DNA of 64,000 nt, taken from positions 62,001-126,000 of the forward strand of contig NZ_QCZJ01000016.1 of NCBI RefSeq assembly GCF_003075435.1, written 5' to 3'. The notes below the pieces were generated by a model, which saw nothing but the letters and a program-made list of their open reading frames with translations, ran no database searches and was not told where the DNA came from. Shown in pieces: positions 34,788 through 43,014 of the stretch (positions are counted from its first letter, which is position 1; each line of letters starts with the position of its first letter). The translations under genes and the position numbers were made by a program. This DNA comes from Terrimonas sp. (GTDB lineage: Bacteria > Bacteroidota > Bacteroidia > Chitinophagales > Chitinophagaceae).

Positions 34788-35897
34788 GTGGAAAAGCGCC
34801 CTAAAATATTAGTGGCTCCGCTTGACTGGGGTTTAGGGCACCTAACCCGCTGTATACCTATTGTAAATGAATTGATTATACGGGGCTGGGAGGTTTGGCT
34901 CGCAGGCAATGAAAGAGGGTTGGCTGTAATGCGCAAAGAATTTCCTCAACTTTCTACCGTTTATCTGGAAGGATACAACGTGATTTACCATCCCTCAAAA
35001 AAAGGATTCTCCCTGAAAATAATTAAGCAACTGCCTAAAATTTTGGGTAGCATAAAAGCTGAGAACCGCTGGTTAAAAAATATTTTAAAAAAGCACAGGT
35101 TCGATGCTGTGATCAGCGATAACAGGTTTGGCTTGTATAACAGCGCAGTTTATACTATTTTCATCAGCCACCAGCTACATGTAAAATCAGGTATGGGTAA
35201 ATGGGCAGACAGTATTGTGCAAAAGATAAATTACAGGTATATCAGCAGGTTTAACGAATGCTGGGTACCTGATTATCCAGGTAAAGAAACCCTTTCTGGT
35301 GAGTTGTCGCACGGAGGTCCGCTGCCGGGCAACCTGCAATATATTGGCGCCATTTCAAGGTTTGAAAAAATGAATGCGGCAAAAAAATATGATGTGCTCA
35401 TCGTATTATCCGGACCGGAACCCGGAAGAACAAACTGGGAAAAAAAGCTGTTGAAAGCGTTGCCGCTGTTTAAAGGAAAAATTTGTTTTGTGCGCGGATT
35501 ACCAGAGAACAACGTCCCGCCGGTGAACACAGAAAATGCAGCGGTCTTCAACCATCTTTCGGCACGGGAGCTGAATTTTGCAATAGCGCAGTCTGAATGG
35601 GTTATCTGCCGGAGCGGTTATACTTCCATAATGGACCTGGTTAGCCTTCAGCACAAAGCTATTCTTGTGCCAACACCAGGACAGCCGGAGCAGGAATATC
35701 TTGCTGCCCATCTCTTTCAAAAAAAAATTTTTTATACCACTACCGAAGATGCTTTTATGCTGCAACATGATATAGCGCAGGCGCAGCAATTTCCATTTGA
35801 TTTCAGTGGTTTAGCTGACAATTCAAGCCATTACAAAAACTTCATTCAACGGCTTACCGAAATAATAACATCACAAAAAAATGAAACAGGCCTATAA
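34788..35897 (+). CDS. Glycosyltransferase of GT28/MurG-like fold
   Basis: The 369-residue protein begins KILVAPLDWGLGHLTRCIP, a nucleotide-sugar transferase start with the glycine-rich loop. Later it has AISDNRFGLYNS, LIVLSGPEPGRTNWEKKL and the donor-binding CRSGYTSIMDLVSLQHKAILVPTPGQ, with QPEQEYLA. This is the MurG/GT28-like C-terminal pattern. The start codon is GTG at 34788; an in-frame stop lies just upstream and no ATG fits. The acceptor is unknown, perhaps a cell-surface glycan or lipid. Confidence 0.8.
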   Translation: MEKRPKILVAPLDWGLGHLTRCIPIVNELIIRGWEVWLAGNERGLAVMRKEFPQLSTVYLEGYNVIYHPSKKGFSLKIIKQLPKILGSIKAENRWLKNILKKHRFDAVISDNRFGLYNSAVYTIFISHQLHVKSGMGKWADSIVQKINYRYISRFNECWVPDYPGKETLSGELSHGGPLPGNLQYIGAISRFEKMNAAKKYDVLIVLSGPEPGRTNWEKKLLKALPLFKGKICFVRGLPENNVPPVNTENAAVFNHLSARELNFAIAQSEWVICRSGYTSIMDLVSLQHKAILVPTPGQPEQEYLAAHLFQKKIFYTTTEDAFMLQHDIAQAQQFPFDFSGLADNSSHYKNFIQRLTEIITSQKNETGL

Positions 35898-36035
35898 ACC
35901 GGGGCATTATCAACCATTAAGGCATTTAGGAAATTAAGGTATAAAGCTTAACTTTCTTAACTTCTGAATGTTTAAAAAATAAATACACAAAAAATCAAAG
36001 TGATTATGACTAATCTATTAATCTTCTTCCCAATG

Positions 36036-36752
36036 CTACAAAAGCGCTTTCGCTCTTACAAGGTCTTCAGGAGTATCAATGCCTACTCCAATATAATCTA
36101 CAAGTGCCATGCGCAGGGGAATACCGTGTTCCAAAAAACGAAGACACTCTACTTTTTCCGCGTCTTCAAGCGGAGTTATTGGCCATTTTGTAAACTGTAT
36201 AAGCATATCTTTTTTAAATGCGTATACACCAATATGCTCGTAATAATCAATAGAAATCCCCTGGTTGCGGGGGTATGGAATTACACTTCGGCTGAAGAAT
36301 AATGAATTCATGTTTTTATCAAGCACAACCTTAACAATATTTGGATTTGCTACCAGCTCCTCATTAGTTATGCGCTGCGTTAAAGAGGCCACCTGTACTG
36401 TTTTATCATTAAAAAGCTCGACAAGCTTTTGCAGAGGGTCTTTCTTTACAAAGGGTGTATCTCCTTGTACATTTACTACCACATCAACCTCCATGTCGGC
36501 AACAGCTTCGGCTATGCGGTCGCTACCTGATTCGTGTTGATTTTTACTCATTAACGCCTGTCCGCCGTTTGCTGTTATTTCTTTAAATATCACATCGCTA
36601 TCTGTTACAACATATACTTCGTCAAAAAGGCCTGTAGCAAGCGTATTATCATGCGTATGCCGGATCACAGTTTTATCACCCAGCATTTTCATCAGTTTGC
36701 CGGGAAACCTCGAAGCGGCATATCGCGCCGGTATCATCGCAACGGTTTTCAT
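36036..36752 (-). CDS. kdsB: 3-deoxy-manno-octulosonate cytidylyltransferase
   Basis: From the ATG at 36752 the protein starts MKTVAMIPARYAASRFPGK, the CTP-binding loop of KdsB. It has NVQGDTPFV for metal and nucleotide binding and ends GIDTPEDLVRAKALL. It activates Kdo with CTP for lipopolysaccharide inner core synthesis in the cytoplasm. The ATG 15 bases upstream is possible but adds residues not found in the family. It agrees with a Gram-negative envelope. Confidence 0.93.
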   Translation of the reverse strand: MKTVAMIPARYAASRFPGKLMKMLGDKTVIRHTHDNTLATGLFDEVYVVTDSDVIFKEITANGGQALMSKNQHESGSDRIAEAVADMEVDVVVNVQGDTPFVKKDPLQKLVELFNDKTVQVASLTQRITNEELVANPNIVKVVLDKNMNSLFFSRSVIPYPRNQGISIDYYEHIGVYAFKKDMLIQFTKWPITPLEDAEKVECLRFLEHGIPLRMALVDYIGVGIDTPEDLVRAKALL

Positions 36753-36780
36753 TATAGTTTTTTTCAAAGATAGTTATGGA

Positions 36781-37599
36781 TTAATAATCCGTCTTTATTG
36801 TTTTATCAAAAGGTATCTTGAATTGATACGCCACATCTTCATCGTCTTTTCCTTCCAGGACATCCAATCCATATTTTAAATTCCTCGGGTCATCGTATGC
36901 AAAAGTGCCGAATATTCTGTCCCAAAGCGAAAATATATTCGAAAAATTTGTATCGGTATAGGGGCGTTCAAAATGATGATGCACCTTATGCATATTAGGA
37001 GAGACAAAAATCCAGCTTATCGGTTTATCCAGCCATAAAGGCACGCGGATATTGGCATGATTGAAATGCGTGAAAAATCCGGCTACACTTCTGTACAAAA
37101 AATAATACCCGATGGGTATTCCCAAAACAAGAATACCAACAATGGTTGATGATTCACGGATCAGCCATTCGCCGGGATGATGCCTGGTGCCGGTAGTTAC
37201 ATCCACTTTTGTATCGCTGTGATGGATCATGTGAAATTTCCACATCCATTTTATTCTGTGCATCAGGTAATGCGGGGCATACTGCGCAAAAAAATCCAGC
37301 AGGAAAAGCGACAGGATCACTTTAACCCATACCGGCATGCTGAACAGGTATAATAACCCAAACTGGTGCTGCTCCGTCCAGGCACATATTTTAATGGTTG
37401 TAAAACCAAAAATAATGTTCAGCACAAGTGTGCACGCCAAAAAAACAAGGTTTACGCCTGCATGTTTATACCGCTTAAAAGAGAACTTAAATAACGGGTA
37501 ATACCCTTCTATCAGCCAGAAGAATATCATGCCGCCCATTAATATAAGCACACGATGTGAACTTGGTATATGTTCCCAGTATTGCAGAAATGGATCCAT
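36781..37599 (-). CDS. Sterol desaturase/fatty acid hydroxylase family protein
   Basis: The 272-residue membrane protein has three helices before and after the diiron histidine cluster: HYLMHRIKWMWKFHMIHHSD gives the first two boxes (HxxxH and HxxHH), and HKVHHHFERPYTD the last. Such proteins hydroxylate or desaturate lipids using a diiron centre in the inner membrane. The substrate is not evident. It is 13 bases upstream of kdsB, so the two may be co-transcribed for envelope lipid synthesis. Confidence 0.88.
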   Translation of the reverse strand: MDPFLQYWEHIPSSHRVLILMGGMIFFWLIEGYYPLFKFSFKRYKHAGVNLVFLACTLVLNIIFGFTTIKICAWTEQHQFGLLYLFSMPVWVKVILSLFLLDFFAQYAPHYLMHRIKWMWKFHMIHHSDTKVDVTTGTRHHPGEWLIRESSTIVGILVLGIPIGYYFLYRSVAGFFTHFNHANIRVPLWLDKPISWIFVSPNMHKVHHHFERPYTDTNFSNIFSLWDRIFGTFAYDDPRNLKYGLDVLEGKDDEDVAYQFKIPFDKTIKTDY

Positions 37600-37662
37600 G
37601 ACAAATCAATCTTGTAGAAAAGTTACGAAGATTTTTTATACACCAAAAGAATGCCTTATACG

Positions 37663-37770
37663 GGGGTGCACTCCAAATTTTCGCACCATTATTCCCCTTG
37701 CCACTGCGTGGAGAGGGGATAAAGGGGTGAGGGCAGACTCAATATGAAGCGAAAATTTGGAATGCACCCC
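37663..37770. repeat. 108-bp inverted-repeat element
   Basis: The arms 37663-37684 and 37749-37770 are 22 bases each (GGGGTGCACTCCAAATTTTC and onward) with a single mismatch. The centre has its own CCCC/GGGG-bounded hairpin. There is no reading frame inside. It lies between the desaturase gene start and the small frame at 37794, and looks like a non-autonomous palindromic element. Confidence 0.75.
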
Positions 37771-37793
37771 TTATGCCGGGACAGGATGAATTC

Positions 37794-37946
37794 TTATGCC
37801 GTTTCCTTAAAACAGGTGATCAGGTCTTCATCAAACTCCGCCATCATGTAAAAAATTGATCTTTTCAATATCTTCTGTGCAGCTGACAACAAGGAAGAAA
37901 ATAATAAGAATTTATCTACTTCCTGATACATTGAGGAAGTAAGCAT
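37794..37946 (-). CDS. Possible 50-residue peptide, uncertain
   Basis: A frame from the ATG at 37946 gives 50 residues with a hydrophobic middle (KFLLFSSLLSAAQKILKR) and an acidic end. It starts 25 bases after the DUF2007 gene stop on the same strand, so it could be the last cistron of dnaN-DUF2007. I have no family evidence; a chance frame is quite possible. Confidence 0.22.
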   Translation of the reverse strand: MLTSSMYQEVDKFLLFSSLLSAAQKILKRSIFYMMAEFDEDLITCFKETA

Positions 37947-37971
37947 TTACATTTCGTAATGCTCCTGTTTT

Positions 37972-38193
37972 TTAAGGAAGCTTTTGCTCTCCATCAAATT
38001 GTTGCAGTAATTCCTTTGCTCTTTCCGCCTGGTTTTCAGGAACAACCAGTTTAATATTTCCAATAGCATTGCTTAGAATAGTAGCTGTATATTCATCTTT
38101 AAGAAAACATACAATTCCTTCTTCCTGTAACCTGCCAAGAATAATATTAGCATCAATATAGCTATCGAAACTTCGTATGGTAACAAGATCCAT
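37972..38193 (-). CDS. DUF2007 small protein
   Basis: The 73-residue protein has the DUF2007 ferredoxin-like pattern: a start SFDSYIDANIILGRLQEEGI, a middle strand, then KLVVPENQAERAKELL. The family is annotated as a putative signal-transducing protein and is often near core genes. It begins 7 bases after dnaN, so it is part of the same transcript. Confidence 0.75.
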   Translation of the reverse strand: MDLVTIRSFDSYIDANIILGRLQEEGIVCFLKDEYTATILSNAIGNIKLVVPENQAERAKELLQQFDGEQKLP

Positions 38194-38200
38194 TGGCTAA

Positions 38201-39316
38201 CTATTGGTTCAGCATCAGCGGCATTGCCAGCATCAGTTGATCTTCGTTTTCATCTTTATCAACCGGCAGAAGAATGCCAGCTTTAGTAGGGGTGGAAAGC
38301 TCCATCACTACTTCAGCACTGTCTGTGGCATTTAATAATTCTATGAGGAATTTAGCATTAAATGCAATCTGGATATCTTCTCCTTCATAACGGCAATTCA
38401 TACGCTCATTTCCTTCAAAGCTGAAATCCACATCCTGTGCGGCAAGTTGTAACTCAGCCCCGCTTATGGTAAGCGCTACCTGGTTGGTACTTTTATTACT
38501 GAATACGCTCACCCTTCTTAATGCGTTTTGAAAATCCGGGCGGCTAACCGTCATTTTATAAGGATTTTCGGTCGGTATAACCACTTTATAGTCGGGGAAA
38601 CGGGCATCAATCAGCCTGCAGACCAGCTCCGTGGTTCCATGATCAACAAAAAGGTGATTGCTGTTGTAAGATATCTTTAATTCATCATCGTTGTCAGGCA
38701 GAGCTGATTTTAAAAGGTTCAGCGGCTTTTTGGGAACAATGAATGAATCTTTCTGTGGGCAGCTTACATCTGTTTTGCGATAGCGGACAAGGCGATGCGC
38801 ATCAGTGGCTACAAAAGTGATCGATTTTTTGTCCAGTTCAAAAAATACGCCTGTCATGGCAGGACGCAGATCATCATTACTAACCGCGAAAAGTGTTTTA
38901 TTGATGGCGGTAACCAGCGCAGAGGATGTCATGGTAAATGAAGTAGTATCCTTGGCGGCAGGTTCCTTAGGGAAATTATCAGGATTTTCGCCCATTACTT
39001 TATATTTACCATTATCGCTGGTAATTTCTACAGCAAAGTTTTTATCTATAGTGAAAGTAAGCGGCTGATCGGGCAGGTTTTTCAAAGTATCCATCAATAT
39101 TTTTGCCGGGATACATATTTTACCGCTGTCGCGGGCTTCAATATCAATATGAATTTTCATTACGGTTTCAAGGTCAGTAGCTACAACCGTAAGCTTGTTT
39201 TTTTCAATTTCAAACAAAAAATCTTCCAGTATGGGCAAAACCGTATTTGAACTTATAACACCACTTATATGCTGCAGTTGCTTTAGTAAGGCTGACGAAG
39301 AAACAATAAACTTCAT
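38201..39316 (-). CDS. dnaN: DNA polymerase III beta subunit (sliding clamp)
   Basis: The 371-residue protein has the normal clamp length and three similar domains: MKFIVSSSALLKQLQ at the start, then ALVTAINKTLFAVSNDDLRPAMTGV, described in part, and DFQNALRRVSVFSNK. It ends LMLAMPLMLN, the usual C-terminus. It encircles DNA and binds polymerase and repair enzymes. dnaA is not in the window, so this locus is not a classical dnaA-dnaN pair, as is common in Bacteroidota. Confidence 0.95.
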   Translation of the reverse strand: MKFIVSSSALLKQLQHISGVISSNTVLPILEDFLFEIEKNKLTVVATDLETVMKIHIDIEARDSGKICIPAKILMDTLKNLPDQPLTFTIDKNFAVEITSDNGKYKVMGENPDNFPKEPAAKDTTSFTMTSSALVTAINKTLFAVSNDDLRPAMTGVFFELDKKSITFVATDAHRLVRYRKTDVSCPQKDSFIVPKKPLNLLKSALPDNDDELKISYNSNHLFVDHGTTELVCRLIDARFPDYKVVIPTENPYKMTVSRPDFQNALRRVSVFSNKSTNQVALTISGAELQLAAQDVDFSFEGNERMNCRYEGEDIQIAFNAKFLIELLNATDSAEVVMELSTPTKAGILLPVDKDENEDQLMLAMPLMLNQ

Positions 39317-39341
39317 AGTTTCAATTAATATTTGAATTAGG

Positions 39342-39349
39342 CAAATATA
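39342..39349 (-). promoter_or_regulatory. Candidate -7 element for dnaN
   Basis: The minus strand reads TATATTTG, matching TAnnTTTG, 25 bases before the dnaN start. Confidence 0.5.
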
Positions 39350-39467
39350 GAATTAAGGGGGTAAATGTAACCTGAATTTTTGAAAGAATATCAACTACTA
39401 ATCCACTACCTTGCTGTTACACTTCGGGCTTTTACCATAGGTAAAGTCTTCATATATACCGGTTTCT

Positions 39468-39947
39468 ATGATGCAACGCAAACAACTTTCGCCGGAGCAG
39501 GCTTATGAAAAAGCAAAATATTACTGCGCCTACCAGGAGCGTAGTCACGGCGAAGCCAAAGAAAAGCTATATAGCTTCGGCATCCGCAAAGAGCAGGTAG
39601 AATTATTGCTTTCCCGCCTTATAGAAGAAGACTACCTGAACGAAGAACGTTTTGCCATCCAGTTTGCCGGGGGCAAATTCAGGATGAAGCAATGGGGTAA
39701 AAAGAAAATTGAGCAGGGTTTAAAAGAAAAGCAGGTTAGCAGTTATTGTATTAAAAAAGCCCTGGCGCAGATACGTGATACTGATTATAAAGATACCCTT
39801 GAAAAACTGGCAAGCCGCAAATGGGAAGAGCTGCGAAAAGAGCGTAATATTTTTATAAAAATGCGCAAACTGCAGGACTATTTGCTGCAAAAGGGCTATG
39901 AATACGAGTGGGTAAAGGAATTTATAAAAAAGATAAAAGACAGGTAA
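39468..39947 (+). CDS. recX: Regulatory protein RecX
   Basis: The 159-residue protein has the RecX helical repeats: YCAYQERSHGEAKEKLYSFG, then LIEEDYLNEERFAIQFAGGKFRMKQWG, described in part, and a third repeat. RecX limits RecA filament growth. recA is not adjacent. The protein begins MMQRKQLSPEQAYEKA; either of the first two Met codons could start it. It is divergent from dnaN. Confidence 0.88.
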   Translation: MMQRKQLSPEQAYEKAKYYCAYQERSHGEAKEKLYSFGIRKEQVELLLSRLIEEDYLNEERFAIQFAGGKFRMKQWGKKKIEQGLKEKQVSSYCIKKALAQIRDTDYKDTLEKLASRKWEELRKERNIFIKMRKLQDYLLQKGYEYEWVKEFIKKIKDR

Positions 39948-40112
39948 CAAAATGCATAATTTTAGTTTTGTTTTACCTGCTTACTGATGCTCTGCAAACT
40001 ATCCGCACTTTATTTAATGCCGGTTAACCAACAAAAAAACAATACCTGCCTTTACTGGAAATTATTGCCCGGAAGCCGAAAAGGGAATCAAGAGTAGGCT
40101 AAAACTGTATAT

Positions 40113-40628
40113 ATGCCAACGCCAAAAAAGAAAGCTGCAAAAAAGTTGAAAAAAGCAGCAGCGAAAAAAGCAGCAAAAAAAGCAACTCCTAAAAAAAATT
40201 CGCCTCCCCAAACAAGGTCAATATCAAGATCTGTTTCCAGGTCGGCAGGCGCCGCAATGGGAGAAAACACTACATTAGATACATTATATATTGTTGATGG
40301 ATCAGATAATAATGTGTCACTTGCGGTGAAAGTGGGCGATAAAGGACAAACCAGTGATATGACCATCAAGCTGAATGATAAAGTGATCTCAGAAAAACAC
40401 GCGGGTGATTTTGACACAATAATACTGGGTACGAATAAAATGCTTGACGGAAAGAAGTTAAGCATTGCTGCAACAATAGCCGACACTTCGCGTGAAACAA
40501 ATCTTACCAGTTTGAAAATTCAGTTAACAGGAGGAATGGATCCGGTTGAATTTCCATTATCGAGAACTGTTGACAAAGAAGGTGCATCCGCAGACTATTT
40601 GTGTTTGATCGAATTTTTTAAACCCTAA
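40113..40628 (+). CDS. Protein with histone H1-like Lys/Ala tail, unknown
   Basis: The first 50 residues are Lys/Ala/Pro-rich (KKKAAKKLKKAAAKKAAKK) like H1-type bacterial nucleoid proteins. The remaining 120 residues look like a beta-rich soluble domain (VSLAVKVGDKGQTSDMTI, then FDTIILGTNKMLDGKKL). The combination is unusual. It lies 10 bases upstream of the secreted 412-residue protein and may be co-expressed with it. The tail may bind DNA or another acidic polymer. Confidence 0.65.
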   Translation: MPTPKKKAAKKLKKAAAKKAAKKATPKKNSPPQTRSISRSVSRSAGAAMGENTTLDTLYIVDGSDNNVSLAVKVGDKGQTSDMTIKLNDKVISEKHAGDFDTIILGTNKMLDGKKLSIAATIADTSRETNLTSLKIQLTGGMDPVEFPLSRTVDKEGASADYLCLIEFFKP

Positions 40629-40638
40629 CATTACTGCA

Positions 40639-41877
40639 ATGAAAAATATACTTTTCATCATAGCTATGATGACTTCAGGTTTTGCAATAGCTCAAAGCCA
40701 GGTAGACACTACTATAAAAGTTGACCTGCTTAATGCGCCTGCATCGCCGGCCTCTAATTTATTGGGGATAGCGCCAAGCGATATTGATAAGCCAACCGAT
40801 GTATCTGCTTTTATGCTTTCGCTGCAATCGGCATCAAATTCATTTACAAAGCTGCCTTCAAATTATGCGATTGATATTGCCCCGTACTGGCTGTTCAAAA
40901 GCAGCAAAAAAGGCGACATTACCACCGAAGGCTTCAGGCGATCAGGAGGAAAAGACGTGCTGAAGCAAACGCTTGTTTTATCATTTGCCATCCGCAGCCC
41001 CGACACCACTCAAACGACAACCCTGAATGCAAAAAGTACATATGGCGGCTTTGGCTTTAAGTTTTCCATTTTACGGGGGGAGTACGACAACAGCACAAAG
41101 CAGGCTTTGGATAAAATAAAACAACTACAGGATAAGCGTCTCCGGCATCTTGATGATATGCTTACAGGTTATAAAGCCAATGTTGACCCTGTTGTGATGG
41201 AACTGCGGCAAAAAAGAAAAGATATGCTTGCCGGGAAAAGCGCTGATGAAATACGGGCGGTAATGGCCGGGGAAGAATATAACGCCATCAATAATGCGCT
41301 TAATAAAAAGCTGGCCGACTATTATGAGGCTGAAAAAGGTGAAAAAATAGCTGAGCTTGACAAAGAGATCCAGCAAATAGCCTCCGGGTTCCAGACATTC
41401 AGAGCAGGATTTACCTGGGACGTGGCAGGAGGTGTAAGCACTGAATTCAGGAACCAGAAATTTAACAATTCCAAAATATATAATGCCGGTATATGGACAA
41501 CGATCGGTTATACCGATACAACATACGGAGCCGGCTTATTCATTCTGCGGCTGCTGCACAACCCCGACCAGGTTTTTGCAAAAGATAATATGGTAAATGA
41601 CATTGGTAATATCACCACCTTTGATGCAGGCTTACGATACATATATGCAAAACCGCAATCAAAATTCAGCGCCAGTGTTGAGGCTGTTTACAGGAGTGTG
41701 CTTTCTTCAAATACTATTGATCCATCCTGGCGTATTGTTTTTAATGCAGACTATAAAATATTAGAGAATCAAAAGCTTACATTCTCCATCGGCAGGAATT
41801 TTGACGGTACGCTCACAAAAGATGGTAATCTTATTGCAGCGTTAACCTTTTTGAAAGGGTTTGGAAATAAGCGGTAA
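40639..41877 (+). CDS. Exported protein, possibly outer membrane, unknown
   Basis: The 412-residue protein has a clear signal peptide (MKNILFIIAMMTSGFAIAQ). The middle is helical and charged (about 155-245: LDKIKQLQDKRLRHLDDML), flanked by strand-rich parts with alternating aromatic residues. This suggests a beta-barrel (KYSIGRNFDGTL-like end). No known family comes to mind. It follows the Lys-rich gene by 10 bases. Confidence 0.65.
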   Translation: MKNILFIIAMMTSGFAIAQSQVDTTIKVDLLNAPASPASNLLGIAPSDIDKPTDVSAFMLSLQSASNSFTKLPSNYAIDIAPYWLFKSSKKGDITTEGFRRSGGKDVLKQTLVLSFAIRSPDTTQTTTLNAKSTYGGFGFKFSILRGEYDNSTKQALDKIKQLQDKRLRHLDDMLTGYKANVDPVVMELRQKRKDMLAGKSADEIRAVMAGEEYNAINNALNKKLADYYEAEKGEKIAELDKEIQQIASGFQTFRAGFTWDVAGGVSTEFRNQKFNNSKIYNAGIWTTIGYTDTTYGAGLFILRLLHNPDQVFAKDNMVNDIGNITTFDAGLRYIYAKPQSKFSASVEAVYRSVLSSNTIDPSWRIVFNADYKILENQKLTFSIGRNFDGTLTKDGNLIAALTFLKGFGNKR

Positions 41878-41934
41878 AAAAGGTGGAAGGTATAGGGTAT
41901 ATGGTATAGGGCAGGAAAGCGGCTACACAATCGT

Positions 41935-42396
41935 TCATTCTATTTCTTCAACGGTGTAATGCATTCCATTTATTTCGGTGCTGTCGTTTATTTTAAGTCC
42001 GAGTAATTTTTTACCTAAAGGAGATTGTGGAGAAAGCAAGACCACAGGTATATTGTCAACCATTGTTTTACCCAATGCTACGCTTACAAACAAATAACCT
42101 TTATTGGTTTTAACAAGGCTGCCACTACCGACAGCTACATGCTTTGATGAAATGTTGAGCGTTTCAATGGAAGCCTTCTGATCTAAAACTGTTTTTAACT
42201 GGCGGTTTATATTTTCCTGTTCTATCTGCAGCATTGCCAGCGCGGTTTCATGTTTATCGCCTGCTGTACTTTTTGTTTCATTGGCTGCGCTTTCTGTAAG
42301 CTCTTTTAATGCCTGTTGTAATGTTTGAATTTTTTCATTTAATAAATGAATACACAGTGAATAAGCTTGTTGTTTAAGAGATGGTGACGTCAACAT
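41935..42396 (-). CDS. GreA/GreB-like transcription elongation factor
   Basis: The 153-residue protein has an N-terminal coiled coil (about 8-80, with NEKIQTLQQALKELTESAAN) and a C-terminal FKBP-like domain (VAVGSGSLVKTNKGYLFVS, then SPLGKKLLGLKINDSTEIN). This is the GreA/GreB architecture. The acidic tip residues are less clear than in true GreA, so it may be a Gre-like RNA polymerase secondary-channel factor with a different role. Confidence 0.7.
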   Translation of the reverse strand: MLTSPSLKQQAYSLCIHLLNEKIQTLQQALKELTESAANETKSTAGDKHETALAMLQIEQENINRQLKTVLDQKASIETLNISSKHVAVGSGSLVKTNKGYLFVSVALGKTMVDNIPVVLLSPQSPLGKKLLGLKINDSTEINGMHYTVEEIE

Positions 42397-42424
42397 GTGT
42401 CAGCTAAGCTAATTGAATTATTTT

Positions 42425-42865
42425 TCAATTAATTTTTTTAAATCTTTGATAGCAGCCCTCTATGCAAGGCAACGCAAACTCTACATACTTATCATATCTA
42501 TGCAAAACATACCAGGAAAGGCTGTCGGTTCTTCCATTTGTATAAAGCTTTACCAATACTGTTTTATTGGCAGAATTATTTATTATTATGGTATCTGAGG
42601 TATAGCTTGAATATTTTTTAAGATAACTATGCCATTCATCTATAGTGTTGCAGTTAAAAATTCCATCTAACGAAAAACTAATATGAACATCGTTGCTATT
42701 AACCGGAGTCCAGGGGGTAAGCGTACCGTCTCCTATTCCGGAGCGGGTTTCAACCAATTTCCATTTGCCTACTAAAGAGAGACCAGGGATGGAACTGTCT
42801 GAATCTTTGTTTTTTTGGCATGAAAGAAGTACGCTTAAAGCTGCAAAGAGAACGACTTTTTCCAT
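42425..42865 (-). CDS. Lipocalin-like lipoprotein
   Basis: The 146-residue protein has a signal peptide with lipobox VLLSC (Cys near 16). The mature part begins LVGKWKLVETRSG, the standard opening of Bacteroidota lipocalin-like DUF proteins, with beta strands ending in a Cys pair. It is attached to the outer membrane or surface. Its ligand is unknown. Confidence 0.65.
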   Translation of the reverse strand: MEKVVLFAALSVLLSCQKNKDSDSSIPGLSLVGKWKLVETRSGIGDGTLTPWTPVNSNDVHISFSLDGIFNCNTIDEWHSYLKKYSSYTSDTIIINNSANKTVLVKLYTNGRTDSLSWYVLHRYDKYVEFALPCIEGCYQRFKKIN

Positions 42866-43014
42866 ACGCTTTTTACATCATGATATTGCTTGCAAAGCAA
42901 ATGTTGCATCAAAAAGTTTTATAGCCTCCAGATTATATAAATGTATTTTGTAATGGTTGCGCATACTACAATTGAACCAACCCGTTAATTCACCCAAAAC
43001 CAGATATACCCATT

